A stretch of DNA of 64,000 nt, taken from positions 336,788 to 400,787 of the forward strand of contig CAUYUJ010008591.1 in NCBI GenBank assembly GCA_963575745.1. Direction: 5' to 3'. The translations under genes were made by a program, and so were the position numbers. Below the pieces are notes generated by a model. It had not been told where the DNA came from, made no database searches, and saw only the letters and a list, made by a program, of their open reading frames with translations. This document shows, piece after piece, positions 39,781 to 50,795 of the stretch. How positions within the stretch are numbered: the first letter of the stretch is position 1; every line of letters starts with the position of its first letter. Source of the stretch: Prorocentrum cordatum. Its lineage: Eukaryota; Sar; Dinophyceae; Prorocentrales; Prorocentraceae.

Positions 39781-40062
39781 TCGCGAAGACTCCAGCGCCT
39801 GGCGCAGGGCGAGGGCGAGGGACGACGGCTCCTGTCCTCGATGCCCCTGCACCTCGGCGAAGGCGCGGAGGAGGTGCGCCGCCGCCCTGCCCTCCGCGCG
39901 GGCATACTGGGCGCGACGCGCCGCTGCAGTGCGCGGGGGCGGGGGGCGCGCGGCGCAGTCTCGCCGCCCGAGGCCATGGCGGCGGCCGCGGAGGGAAAGG
40001 GAGGGGGCGGGGCGAGGGCCCCGTGGCGCGGGCGGCAGAGGGGGCCCCGACCCGCTGGCGCT

Positions 40063-40310
40063 GGAGGAGGAGGAGGAGGAGGAGGAGGAGGAGGAGGAGG
40101 AGGAGGAGGAGGAGGAGGAGGAGGAGGAGGAGGAGGAGGAGGAGGAGAGGAGGAGGAGGAGGAGGAGGAGGGAGGAGGATGGAGGAGGAGGAGGAGGAGG
40201 ATGAGCAGGAGGAGCAGGAGGAGGAGGAGGAGGAGGATGGAAGGTGGAGGGTGGAGGATGGAGGCGGGATGAGGAGGATAAGGAGGAGGATGAGGATGAG
40301 GAGGAGCAGT
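40063..40310. repeat. (GAG)n microsatellite with GGAT interruptions
   Basis: Long GAG run, then AGGAGGATGGAGG-type variants. Confidence 0.95.
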
Positions 40311-41025
40311 CAGGAGCAGGGTGCGCCCACCGTTGCTCCCCTTCTTCGAGATCGTGGGCCGAAGTCCGAGGGTCAGCAACACCAGCGGCGAGAACGGGGA
40401 GGAAGGACGAATACGTTGCCCTCCCTCCCCCTACCCCTCCAATAATGTATCACAGACCATCCGCACTTTGAGTACCTCCGTTCCTGATGGCACAGCCTGG
40501 AGCCTTGCTGCAGCCGATCGCGATGCTATAACCCACCCCCCTGCTTCTTCTCACTTTTGTTTCCCAGAAAGGGCTCAAGCCCAGGACTCTCTCATAGGAT
40601 GGACATCTGTCCCCGGTGCCGTCCTCGGGGTGGGCTGGCGGATTTCCGCCCAACTAAAAGAACAAATCCTTCTCGCGCGTGCCCGCTCGAGGAAGACGGC
40701 CCCTCATGTCGGGTCCTCGACAGATAATCAGGTCCGCTGACCCTCGTAATCCCTGCTCTGGGTTTCTGGTCGACCTCGCCTCGTCGTCGCGCCGCGACGG
40801 GGGTCGATGTGGGCCTGTCGGCGGGGGTGACGCCGACCCCCCCGACGCTTGTTAAGAAACTCGGGGTACGTACTGCAAAACTGAGTGCGGGCCACTTTGC
40901 GCAGAATACTGAATGAATAGCGTGGTCTGGAAACCCAGCAATCATACAAAAAACATTGAACTTCTTACTTTCTGCGTGCCCGCTGGAGGATGCGGGCAGA
41001 ATTTCTAAGCATGTCTCGAGCGACA
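40311..41025. other. no recognisable gene
   Basis: No family recognised. Frames are short or without protein character. Confidence 0.4.
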
Positions 41026-41560
41026 CGCTCGTTTTGGAGAAGAGGAATGGCCGTCCATGTCGCCCCAGCTATCTTCGCTTCAGGGCGGAGCAAGCGCAAA
41101 TACACGTGGGCCTTTTTCGTCCCAGAGCGCGGCAGGCGTGAAATCACGTGGGTCCCATTCGCCTCAGGGCGGAGCAAGAGTGAACACACGTGGGCCCGTG
41201 TCGTCTCAGGGCGGAGCAGTGCCACGCGAACACATCCCTTTTCCCCAGGAAAGCCAAGCGTGAAAACACGTGGGCCCCTGTCGCCCCAGAGCGGAAGAGC
41301 GTGATTTCACGCTTACTGCTTTCCGGGGCGAAGAGGAACACAAGTGTGGTCACGCCTGATGCGCTCAATTCCATGGTTGCTGCGCTCTGGGGCGAAACAG
41401 ACCCACGCGTTTTCACGCTTACCCCGCTCTGAGGCGAAAAAGACCTGCATGGTTCGTGTGTGTTCCGCCCTGGCGCAAAAAAAGAACCGACGCGTGCTCT
41501 TGCTTGTTTTGCTCTGGCGCGCAAAGGGGCCCATGTGTTGCCACGTGTGTTCCACGCTGC
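41026..41560. repeat. degenerate ~65-bp tandem repeat
   Basis: Recurring phrases: CAGGGCGGAGCAAG, (G)TGAA(A/C)ACACGTGGGCCC and GTCGCCCCAGAGCGG. First copies are in register near 41085, 41165 and 41215; later ones are inverted or strongly diverged. Confidence 0.6.
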
Positions 41561-42540
41561 CCAGGCGGATCCTGAACATGAATATTTGTCGAGGGTGCTT
41601 CGAGGGAGCCGCGGGCCTTCGCGTGCCCAGGCCGCCCAGGCGGATCACTGCAGCGAAAGGTTCCGTCTGTAGCATGTGCTGGGGATTCCCTCGCGAAGCG
41701 CCGGCTTTTTCCAGGAGTTGTCGAGCGGGGGCCTCGTCGTCGGTTCCAGTGCGCTTCGTTTCGGTTAGGATTCGCCCCACTGGTCGGTTCGTTCCCCTTC
41801 GGCACCGCACTCGATCTGGAGCTCGAGCTGGCTGAACGCATCGCACATTTCTCCCCCGCCTGGCGCGGCCCCGCTGCGGCGCTGCATGTCTCGGGCGCTG
41901 GCTTCGGCACCGAATCGGATCTTGAGCCCGCGCTGGTCGAGCGCCCCACGCGTCCCGACTAGAACTAGCCCGAGCTATGCGCTCAGGCAGCTCGAGCTCA
42001 ACATCCGAACCAGTCCGGCCACGTTTCCGACGCCAAGGACAGCTGGACCAACATTGCAATAGGGCGCGGCGCGGTTCAACGCGGCGTGACGCGTTGAACT
42101 CAGCACGGCACGGCGCAGTACGGCACAGCCCGTGTCGCGGTACATCGCGATAGCTACTCTGAGCACTGCAATTGCCCGTCGCCCAAGTTTGACGTCTTGG
42201 AAACGATGCCTTTTTTCCGGGTTCGTGGGTCGATCATGGTTTGAGGATGTCTCAGGCGAAACGCACAGTTTCGAAGATGGAGACTATTGAATACCGATCT
42301 TGAAGACCGAACCAGACGTCGTGACATCGATACCTCGGGGAAAAAATACATGATCCCGCCTGGCCCCGAACTTGATCATCCCCAGGGGATTATCGTCACC
42401 AGCACGGGGGTGCACTTCCATCGCGGCATTGGCGGGGCAGTTTCAAGTACTGCGGCAGAATGCGTATACAGACATCAGCATCGACCAAATAAATGTATCA
42501 GATCAGAGAGGACGAGGTTGTCGCGCTCACCCTCGGGGAG
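41561..42540. other. no recognisable gene
   Basis: Contains a small ACGCGGCGTGACGCG-type direct repeat near 42080. No protein or repeat family recognised. Confidence 0.4.
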
Positions 42541-42544
42541 GCGT

Positions 42545-42765
42545 CCTCTTCCTCCTCCTACTCCTCCTCCTCCTCCTCCTCCTCCTCCTCCTCCTCCTCC
42601 TCCTCCTCCCTCTCTCCTCCCTCTCTCCTCCCTCTCTCTTCCCTCTCCTCCCTCTCCTCCCTCTCCACCCTCCCTCTCTCCTCCTCCTCGTCCTCTTCCA
42701 CCTCCTCCCCCTCCCTCCCTCCCTCCCTCCCTCCCTCCCCCGCCCCCCCTCCCTCTCCTCCTCCC
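42545..42765. repeat. (CTC)n and CCCT-rich tract
   Basis: CTC run, then CTCCCTCTCTCCTCC variants and (CCCT)n. Confidence 0.95.
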
Positions 42766-42984
42766 CCTCGGGGCCGCCCTCCGCCAGGCTCTCGTCGGCC
42801 CCGCCCCCCTATCGACTGGAGGGCGCCGCCTCCCCGTCCGAGGAGTCGTCGTCGGCCTCGCTCGGGATGGCGTCGAAGGCGGGGTCCGCGACCTCTCGCG
42901 GGCGCGCCCGCTGAGGGCGGGGGGACCAGGCGGCCGACGCCCGAGACGTCGGCCGGCCAGGGAGGAGCACAGGGGAGGGGTGGT

Positions 42985-43212
42985 TGAGCAGGGACCGACC
43001 GTCCCGGCATTCCTACAGCCCTACTTATAGAACCCCAGAAAGTTGTAAGAACAACAACAATGTTCTTTTAGAACATACACTCGATGTGTGAAAACAGGAC
43101 AGGCTGCGCAAGAAATGTTCCAAGAGCATTCCGCGGGAACCACAAGAGGTTCTTGGAACACTGCTTGGCAGGACTATGGGCACGCCAGGACCCTTCGCCA
43201 CTGCTTGAGGTG
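42985..43212. mobile_element. family G element, copy 2
   Basis: TTGAGCAGGGACCGACCGTC at the left, CGCCACTGCTTGA at the right. The interior GTTCTTTTAGAACAT and TGTTCCAAGAGCATTCC form inverted TTCTTAGAA-like arms. Confidence 0.8.
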
Positions 43213-43554
43213 GGGGGCCGGAGGTGGAGGGGTATCCCAGGATTCTGGGGTTTGGGGCTCAGGGTTGGCCTCGCGCGCGCCCGCGGAGCCGCCGACGGGC
43301 CCCTGGCGATGGCGACGAGGCGACGGGGAAGACGGAGCGGGGCCACCGACGACGGCGACGAGGAAGACGAACGACGACGGCGAGGTCGACACAGCGGCAC
43401 GACGACGGCAGCGAACTAACGAGCGCAGCAGCGCGAACGGCGGCGCCGGCGACGACGGCGGTGGTGGCGGCAGCCGCCCCGAGCGGGAGCGGGGGGGGAG
43501 GGGGACCAGGAGGAGGGGGCTGATGGTGATGGTGGTGAGGGGAGGAGCGGGGAG

Positions 43555-43735
43555 GAGGGAGGGAGGAGGAGGAGGAGGAGGAGGAGGAGGAGGAGGAGGA
43601 GGAGGAGGAGGAGGAGGAGGAGGAGGAGGAGGAGGAGGAGGAGGAGGAGGAGGAGGGGAGGAGGAGGAGGAGGAGGAGGAGGAGGAGGGGAGGAGGAGGA
43701 GGAGGAGGAGGAGGAGGAGGAGGAGGGGGAGGGCA
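43555..43735. repeat. (GAG)n microsatellite
   Basis: GAG run of about 170 bp with a few extra G. One of the longest in the window. Confidence 0.95.
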
Positions 43736-44599
43736 GGGGGAGCGGGACGAGGGGGAGGGGGAGGGGGCTGCTGATGATGGCGGTGAGGGGGATTCGGAGG
43801 GCAGTGCGCCGCCTCGGCGTCGCCTCGATGTCGGCAAGGGGGGCGAAGAGAGGCTTCTTGCCTTCGGGTCTGTCGGGCTGGGGTAGGGAACGCGCCCCTG
43901 CTCCAGCCGGCGGATCGGATCGGCGGAGCGGCCCCGAGCAGACTGGTCAGAGCGCAAGGTCAAGGCAAGTACGGGGCGTTAGCGCTGCGGGGGGCGGGGG
44001 GAAGATAGGGGAAGGGGGGCGAGGGAAGAGGAGGACGAATGATGATGGTAATAATGGTGGTGCGAAAAAGGAGGATGAAGAGCAGAAGGATGTGCGGCCT
44101 CAGAGATGGCACGAGGCACTACAAAGGAGGGGAAGGGGGAGGGATAATGAGGGGGAGTCGCTGACAGCTCTCCATTTGCTGCGAGCTCTCGATCTGACAT
44201 TAGCTGACAGCTCCCGAACTGGCTCGGAGGCGGACAAGGAGCAGAAACAGGAGCAGATATGTTCCCCATCCTCGTCCTGCTTCTCCTCAACCTCCTGCTC
44301 CCTCTCCTGTTCTCCTCCTCCTCCTAGTCCTCCTCCTCCTCGTCCTCCTCCTCCTCGGCGACGGCGACGTCGCCACCGCCAGCAAAAGACGCGGACGACG
44401 CGGACGACAACGACGACGACGACGACGACCTCGACGACGACGATGACAACGTGGACGCCAACTAAGACGGCGGCGACGAGAACGACGACAACAACGATGA
44501 CGTCGACGCCGAAGGCCGAAACTGGCCCCAAACCCATCGCTCCAAGTTCTTTTGCTGGAGAGTCGGACCTCTGGGGCCTTGGCGGCGCGCGCCGAGGGG
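43736..44599. other. no recognisable gene
   Basis: GA-rich then CTC- and GAC-rich DNA. 44395-44500 is an imperfect (GAC)n. Frames here are repeat translations. Confidence 0.5.
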
Positions 44600-44755
44600 T
44601 AGGGGGGGGGGGAAGGCCTCCTGGCAAGAGGCTGCTCCTCAGAAGCCACGGGCCTTGCATCTCTAGGCAAGGCCCGCGCCTTCTGCGAAGCAGGGGTGCT
44701 CCTAACAACCCCCCCCCCCCCCCTCCCCCTACCTCCCTCTGCGCGTGGCCGACTA
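44600..44755. mobile_element. family B2 hairpin element, copy 3
   Basis: AGAGGCTGCTCCTCAGAAGC, the turn GGGCCTTGCATCTCTAGGCA, inverse arm CTTCTGCGAAGCAGGGGTGC, then a C run. Confidence 0.75.
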
Positions 44756-44850
44756 CCCCTCCAGCCCGTTGTCGTGATTCGCTCACAACGTCGACCCCCA
44801 GAGATCTGGACCACCTCCACAGGGCCAGATCTTCGTCCCGAGCCGTTTTT

Positions 44851-45044
44851 CGGGCCAGGCGAAAGGGGGATAGCAAAGGGGGGGGGGTGAGAATCAGCTC
44901 ACGTAGCTGATTTTCCCGGCGCCTCCCGGCGCCGTAGTCGGCCATGTGTCGAGGAATGGGCCCCTCGGTGGGGCCGAAACCAGCTGCGTGCAGCAGATTT
45001 CGTACCCCATCCCTTTCCCAACCCCCCCCTTTCGTCCGGCCCGA
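44851..45044. mobile_element. family A inverted-repeat element, copy 4
   Basis: Left end CGGGCCAGGCGAAAGGGGGA, right end CCCCCCTTTCGTCCGGCCCG. GTTTT lies next to both ends and may be a short duplication. Confidence 0.9.
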
Positions 45045-45865
45045 GTTTTGCTGGCAGCCCCGAAGCCCGTCGAGGGCCACGGGTGGCTGGAAACGGCCAA
45101 AGACCCTTGGGGGACCGAGGGCCTCTCAGAGTACCAGCTGACGGCTCCCCTCTGCGCGTGGCCCGGTGCAGCCGACGGCCCCCGCCCCTAGACAAGCGCG
45201 TGCCACTGCCTCGCCAAGCAACTGCTCGCAGATGGCCTGGATATCCGCCGCGGGAGATCTGTACGATCCATGACAACGCTGAGGACCTGCCTTCTCGGAC
45301 GTTTGCGAGTGTAGAGGGCAAAACATCGACCCCCGTAATAGCCACCCCGACACGCGAAGCCGTTCAGTAAGCGCGCCCAAGGAAGGACTCAAGCAGGGCA
45401 GGGCTGTCTAGTAAACGCCCAGGGCCGTTCAGCAGGCGCCAATTGTCCGGTCGGGGTGGCTTTTCCTCCTTTGAGAGTAGGCGCTTTGCGAGTAGTGCAG
45501 CGCGCTCGGGGAGCCCCATCGCCGCGCGGGCCTCCCCGGCCATGTCGCTGCCGGCGCGGCTGCCCGGGCGGGCGGCCGCGGCAGCCGCGGGGCGCACGGC
45601 GGCTCGGGGCGGCGCCTGGCGCGGGGTCGATCGAGGGCCGCGGCGGCGGCGGGGCGTGCGCGGCAGAGGCTCTCAGACCGGAAAGCCAAGCCCCCCTCGA
45701 ATTGTCACACACATACAACACCACGGCGGGAGGTTGTCGCCATTTTTTCGGTTGACGGGCCTCGGGGTCGTCAACAAAAACAGCTCAGGACGAAAAGCCG
45801 GTCCCAGGAAAGGGGGGTCCACCCCTCTGGGGATCGAGGTTGTGACAGAACACCCACCCGGAACA
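45045..45865. other. no recognisable gene
   Basis: GC-rich, nothing recognised. Confidence 0.4.
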
Positions 45866-45962
45866 TGATAGGGGAACGAACAGTTGACATAAAGTGAAAA
45901 ACTCGGAGGTCCGCGCGAATTTCAGAACCGTTACGTTTATAGCATTGTTCGTTCCCCTACAT
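45866..45962. mobile_element. short element with 14-bp inverted ends
   Basis: ATAGGGGAACGAACA at the left and TGTTCGTTCCCCTA at the right. The ~95-bp interior holds GAGGTCCGCGCGAATTTC, recalling the 9150 and 16754 segments. Confidence 0.55.
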
Positions 45963-46365
45963 GAGGCCCTCCGCCGGCCAACACACCCCAAACAATCTGA
46001 TCACCCGTGGACCGCGGCGGTGGCCGAACGCGTACGGCAGAGGTTCTAAGACAGAAGATCGCCCCGCCCTTCCAGAACACGAGGCCCTCTGCCAGCCAAA
46101 GCACCCCGAACCATCAGATCACTCGAGGGCCGCGGCGGCGGCAGAGCGTGTACGACGTAGGTTCTAAGGCAGAAGAGCATCCTGCAAGAACGTGAGGCCC
46201 TCTGCCGGCCGAAGCACCCCAAAGCATGCAAGATCACTCGAGGGTGCCCTCCTCCAGGATGCACAGGAGCAACCAACAAACACAGAGAGCATTAGGGGAT
46301 GCTCCCCGAACCGACCTCGATCTTATACCTCGGTCGTCCGACCGTACGAGCCTGCTTAGATTTAC
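45960..46365. repeat. family H tandem units and unique tail
   Basis: Three units of ATGAGGCCCTC(C/T)GCC(G/A)GCC..., AGATCACTCGAGGGCCGCGG and GTTCTAAG(A/G)CAGAAGA (from 45960, 46079 and 46192). The tail GGGTGCCCTCCTCCAGGATG to CTCGGTCGTCCGACCGTAC follows. The tail is repeated at 47425-47570. Confidence 0.8.
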
Positions 46366-46582
46366 GAACACCCCTGCTTAGAGTGAAGAACATTCGAGGC
46401 TACGAGACTGGACTTCACTCGAAGCGGTTTCTTCAGCAGTAGTCCAGCTCCAGATGTACAAGCATGCTATGCAAAAAGAGGTTCCAAGAGAGCGCCCAGG
46501 GTCCAGCCCAGATTCTTGATGATCTGAAGCGAAATCTGGAGTCCAGGGAACTAAGGCTTCTGATGGGTGCAGTGGCAACTTG

Positions 46583-46699
46583 CCATCGCTAAAACGTCAA
46601 TTGTCTGTACATTTCTCGGCTCCGTGCCGCAAGATGATCCAGGATGCTCCTCGATGATCCTCACCGGAAGCAAAGTGCACACGTTCGAACGATGCCAAG
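46583..46699. mobile_element. family C inverted-repeat element, diverged copy
   Basis: GCCATCGCTAAAACGTCAAT at the left and TGCACACGTTCGAACGATGC at the right, with GATGCTCCTCGATGATCCTC inside. Confidence 0.65.
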
Positions 46700-47424
46700 G
46701 GAACTGCGCGTATATACACAAAGGTATCTGGGCCCTGGGGCTTTGCAGAAGTGCCATATGCATGGTGAGTAATTTTCAGGATGGTTCTCCGGGCGGCAAG
46801 TGTTGACAAACTTATATGCACTGTCTGTAATGGACACGTCGCCGCGCCGTTTGTTCTGCGCGCGCCCAAGCAGACGGAGCGGACGCCGTGGTAAACCCCA
46901 CGGCGAACCGTGCGTCCGAGGCGGATTTTGCCCCGGTGTCCGCGGCACCCTTCCCAGGACGTAACGCCGCGCGTGGGAACAAACGGCGCGGCGACTCATG
47001 AGCAACAGTCAGAAAACGGGTTTTGCGCGAGATGACGTAGCGACCTTACGCGGCGGCTTGCGCGGGCAGCCAGCGCGACACGCCGCACTGGAAACGAGGG
47101 CGCTTACGCGCGACCTCACGCGGGCAGCGTACGCGCCAACGCCAATGTCGGCGCAAACGACCCCGTTGCGTCGCTCACATTTTCCTTGAGTGAGAAACGA
47201 CGTTGCGAAAAGTACAACATAGCGAAAAATTGCGCCCGGAGCCCCGGACCTCATCTGTCTGCGTCATTTTGCGAGCCGGATCGATCTGTGAGGGTGCTGG
47301 GGCCCGAAATGAAGCGGAAACGCCGGTTATAAAAAATTGCATCGCCAGGATCTCAGGGTTCCCAGCTCCGACGTAGCCCGAGGAATCGCCATCGGCCAGC
47401 CGCCCTTGAGATGCTCGCGTCGTA
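46700..47424. other. no recognisable gene
   Basis: Unique-looking sequence. 47000-47160 has many CGCGGGCAGC and TTACGCG phrases but no regular period. Confidence 0.4.
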
Positions 47425-47570
47425 AAAGATCACTCGAGGGTGCCCTCCTCCAGGATGCACAAGAGCAACCAACAAACACATGGGCAAACTGGGGGATCCT
47501 CCCCGAACCGACCTCGATCTTATACCTCGGTCGTCGGACCGTACCACCCTGCTTAGAATTACAGCTGGTT
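47425..47570. repeat. family H tail, second copy
   Basis: AAGATCACTCGAGGGTGCCC, AGCAACCAACAAACACA, CGAACCGACCTCGATCTTAT and ACCTCGGTCGTCGGACCGTA, nearly identical to 46225-46358. Confidence 0.85.
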
Positions 47571-47984
47571 CGTGCGGCGTCGGCGCGCGCACATGCTTTT
47601 GCCACCGCGTCGTACAATATCAAGACGGACGGCCTTTCGCCGCTCTCGGCCCCCCAGGGCCCTCGCCGGACCCCGGGACCGCCAGGAAGCGGCGCGGGAT
47701 GCAACGCCAGCCCCGGGGGCCCTCGCCGGGCCCCAGGACCGTCCAAACGCAGCGCGGGATGCAACATCGGCCTCGGAGCAAGGGTGGGGACTTCTGGGGA
47801 GTCCGTACTATTATGAGTCTGGACATCGCACGTCTGGGGCCAGAGGGGCCGCCATCGTCACAGCCACCGCTGCCGCAGCCCAGCACCGAACATTTCCTCA
47901 CTGGCGGCGCGTGCACCATCTGCTCGGAGGAGAAGAAAAAAGAAGAGTGGAGCAGTAGGGGCGGGAGGGGGAGAGGGAGAGGAT

Positions 47985-48212
47985 AAGGAGGAGGAGGAGG
48001 GGCGGACCAGGGAGAAGGAGGACGAGGAGGAGGAGGGAAGGAGGAGAGGAGGAGGCGGAGGAGGAGGACGAGGAGGAGGAGGACGGGGAGGAGGAGAGAG
48101 AGGAGGAGGAGAGGGAGGAGGAGGAGGAGAGGGATATGATGATGATGATGAGGGGGAGGAGGAGGACGAGGAGGAGGAGGAGGAGGAGGAGGATTAGGAG
48201 GTGGAGGAGGAG
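47985..48212. repeat. (GAG)n microsatellite with ATGATG insert
   Basis: GAG-rich purine strand with GATGATGATG near 48137. Confidence 0.95.
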
Positions 48213-48539
48213 GAGTCCTGGATCGTGTCCCGAAGCAGGACGCGAAAGCACGCCGCCAGGCGGGGCTGCGTCTCCGAGTCGTGCGTGCGCGAGCGCGTCT
48301 GACGGGACAACAGCTGCCCTGAAATAGAATGCACGCGCTGCCACGCCAGCTGGCGGAGCAAGGAATGACAGAGGACGGAGAGCAAGCTGCCTTGATACAT
48401 AATGCACGCGCTGTCACGCCTGGTGGCGGAGCACTTGCACGAATATCGAGGAAAGGCGGACGAAGGAGGGAACACAGCCGTGATGTTGAATGCATGCGCT
48501 GTCACGCCAGCTCGCACGCAAGCCCGCTCGCACCCTGCA

Positions 48540-48965
48540 GCCACGATGGGGACCCTGAAGGAGCCCTCAAGACGCCCCATGGAGGCCCGGGACTCACCAA
48601 ACGGCGCCCAAGAGGATGCCTCCAAGACGGCCAAGATGGACTCCAAGTCCACCAGAGATGGTCCACGATGGTCTCAAAGACAGGCCAAGAGGGTCCCAGA
48701 TGCTCCAAGTCTGTCCAAGAAGCCACCCTGACGGCCCAAGCTGGCTTGGCCCAAAACGCTCCGATACGCCCCCAAGAGGCCTCCAAGACTGCCCACGAGG
48801 CCCCCAGGAGGTCCTCCAGGAAGGCCCCGAGGTCAAAATCATGCATTTCGCTTGGATCGTTCGAATGATTTGGGCACTTGCATCGTTTCGGCCTTCCGAC
48901 GGTCCAACGCGGCCCAAGAGGCCCCAAAGGTCGCCCCAAGATCGCCCAAGAAACCTCCATAGTGC
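48540..48965. repeat. family M array, copy 2
   Basis: Blocks of CCCAAGAGGATGCCTCCAAG-like units around a spacer with CATGCATTTCGCTTGGATCG and ATTTGGGCACTTGCATCG. That spacer lines up with the spacer of the copy inside the LINE. Confidence 0.7.
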
Positions 48966-48987
48966 AACGCTCGCTCGCCCTCCCCTC

Positions 48988-49222
48988 TTGAGCAGGGACC
49001 AACCGTCCCGGCATTCCTATAGTCCTACCACGAAATGCTCGTAGAACCCCAAAATGTTCTAAGAACAAAAACAATTTTCTTAGAACATCAACCCGATGTG
49101 ATAAAACAAAACGGACTCCGCCAGAAATGTTCTAAGAACATTCCGTGGAAACCACGAAAGGTTATGAGAACATTGTTTGGTAGGGCCACAGGCGAGCCAG
49201 AACGCTTCGCCACTGCTTGACC
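48988..49222. mobile_element. family G element, copy 3
   Basis: TTGAGCAGGGACCAACCGTC at the left, CGCTTCGCCACTGCTTGA at the right. The interior TTCTTAGAACATCAACCCGA and ATGTTCTAAGAACATTCCGT carry inverted arms. Confidence 0.85.
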
Positions 49223-49579
49223 CTCGGGCTCGGGCTCCCTCGCCCTCCCCCTTTCGGCCCCTCGCCTTGCTGCATTCGCCTGCCCCGCCGTCGCCGGGCG
49301 CCACGGCGCTTACAAATAACGCTGGATGTCTCGAGGGACGGCAGGAGGCGGCGGAGCAGGGCAGGACGGCCGGTCGGCCGGTGGCATGAGCGATGTGCTG
49401 AGCTCCGTCGGGTGCTGCTCGCTCGAGAAGATGCAGGGCGGCCCAAAGAGAAGAGGATGAAGCGGAGGCCCCCCCCTCCTAGGCCTGCTCGCCAGAGGCT
49501 CCGTCTGAATGAGGGGAGGACGGCGCAGGAAGGACGTCTCTGATGATGCCTTGTTGCGCTCAGGCCGGGGAAGGGGGAG

Positions 49580-49790
49580 GGGCAGGGGGAGGAGGTGGAG
49601 GAGGAGGAAGAGGAGGAGGAGGAGGAAGAGGAGGAGGAGGAGAGGAGGAGGAGGGGAGGAGGAGGGGGGGGGGTGGAGGGAGGAGGAGGGGGAGGGAGGA
49701 GAAGGGGGAGGAGGAGGAGGAGGAGGGAGGAGGAGGAGGAGGAGGAGGAGGGAGGAGGGGGAGGAGGGAGGAGGAGGAGGAGGAGCAGGC
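49580..49790. repeat. (GAG)n microsatellite with poly(G) insert
   Basis: GAG and GGGA variants, purine only on the plus strand. Confidence 0.95.
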
Positions 49791-49979
49791 CGACGAGGCT
49801 GCTCCAGCAGCGCCCCAGGCGGGCGGCGGAGCCCCGTGGCCCGCCCCGGTCACGGCTCGGCCTTGGCGTCGCGGTCGCGCTGCCGGCTGAGCTGCCTCTG
49901 CTTGGCCCCCTGCCTGGAAGGGCAGCGCAGGAGGAGGCCAGGACAGGGACCATCAGGGGGCAGAGATACATCGGAAGAT

Positions 49980-50066
49980 TCTCTGAGATCCGGGAGCATG
50001 TGGCGGATTCCTGAAACCATGAACCCAACAACGTTTTCATCTCTTGGGGGCGCATCTGATCTCTCT
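49980..50066. repeat. ~85-bp direct repeat, left copy
   Basis: TGTGGCGGATTCCTGAAACC, ATGAACCCAACAACGTTTTC and ATCTCTTGGGGGCGCATCTG. Repeated at 50319-50408; the K element and a perfect hairpin lie between. Confidence 0.85.
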
Positions 50067-50121
50067 ATCCTGGCTTCGTCTTGCGCTGGCTTGAAGGGCA
50101 GCGCAAGACGAAGCCAGGATA
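50066..50121. repeat. perfect 23-bp hairpin
   Basis: TATCCTGGCTTCGTCTTGCG(CTG) at 50066-50088 is the exact inverse of 50099-50121, with a 10-base loop GCTTGAAGGG. It sits directly before a K element. Confidence 0.9.
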
Positions 50122-50128
50122 GGGTTGA

Positions 50129-50279
50129 GTCGGGCCTGTCCCCCATACAGGGGAATTTTAAACGATCCATAAAACCCAACAAAACTACACTAAAATATCC
50201 AAACATGGTAAACAAATCGTCCCCAGACTATTGTTTTTACTATGTTTGAGCATTCCTCCTGTAGAGGGACAGGCCCGCC
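50129..50279. mobile_element. family K inverted-repeat element, copy 1
   Basis: GTCGGGCCTGTCCCCCATAC at the left. CCTCCTGTAGAGGGACAGGC at the right is its inverse in outline. Flanks are TTGA and TTAA, close to a 3-bp TTA/TNA duplication. Sisters: 57136-57282 and 62793-62949. Confidence 0.75.
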
Positions 50280-50318
50280 TTAAGGATAGGGGCCATAAGG
50301 GGACAGAGATACATCGGA

Positions 50319-50408
50319 AGTCTCTGAGATCCAGCAGTTCGGAAGCATGTTGCGGATTTCTGAAACCATGAACCCAACAACATTTCCATCTCTTGGGGGC
50401 GCATCTGT
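50319..50408. repeat. ~85-bp direct repeat, right copy
   Basis: TGTTGCGGATTTCTGAAACC, ATGAACCCAACAACATTTCC and ATCTCTTGGGGGCGCATCTG; partner of 49980-50066. Confidence 0.85.
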
Positions 50409-50560
50409 GATTTCCGCCACCTTCCGCCGCCCTTCCGCCGGCTTCCGCAAGCGGAGGCGGCCTCGTTGTACTTCCGCCACCTTCCGCCGACCTTCCGCCG
50501 CCTTCCGCCGCGGAAAAAACACAATTCCTTCGATCCTCGAAGGCGAGGCCCGGCGAGGAC
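50409..50560. repeat. CTTCCGCC tandem repeat, copy 2
   Basis: CCACCTTCCGCCGCCCTTCC, GGAGGCGGCCTCGTTGTACT, CTTCCGCCGCGG, then GATCCTCGAAGGCGAGGCCC; the same block as 10390-10520. Confidence 0.8.
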
Positions 50561-50639
50561 CCCCAGCCAGAAACGACCAAAACCCGCCCCTCAATGTTCT
50601 GGGGGGCGCCGGATGTCTGGGCTGAAAGGCCTGCTGGCG

Positions 50640-50795
50640 GCGCGCAAAGGGGGGTAGGGGGGGGAAGCCTTCTCAGAAGGAGGCTGCTTATCAGAAGGCG
50701 CCGGTCTTACATCTACGGACAAAAGCCTGCGCCTTCTCGGAAGCAGGGGTGCTTCTGAGAAGACTTCCCCCTCCCCCTATACCCCCCTCCCCAGA
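50640..50795. mobile_element. family B2 hairpin element, copy 4
   Basis: TCTCAGAAGGAGGCTGCTTA, the turn GTCTTACATCTACGGACAAA, inverse arm TTCTCGGAAGCAGGGGTGCT, and a closing CCCCCTATACCCCCCTCCCC that mirrors the opening GGGGGGTAGGGGGGGG. Confidence 0.85.

Noticed and set aside
36848-39852. Minus-strand frames of 441 and 735 codons ending in Ser, Pro or Gly runs
   Set aside because: Their ends are translations of (CTC)n/(GAG)n tracts. Only the repeat-free parts were kept as weak candidates.
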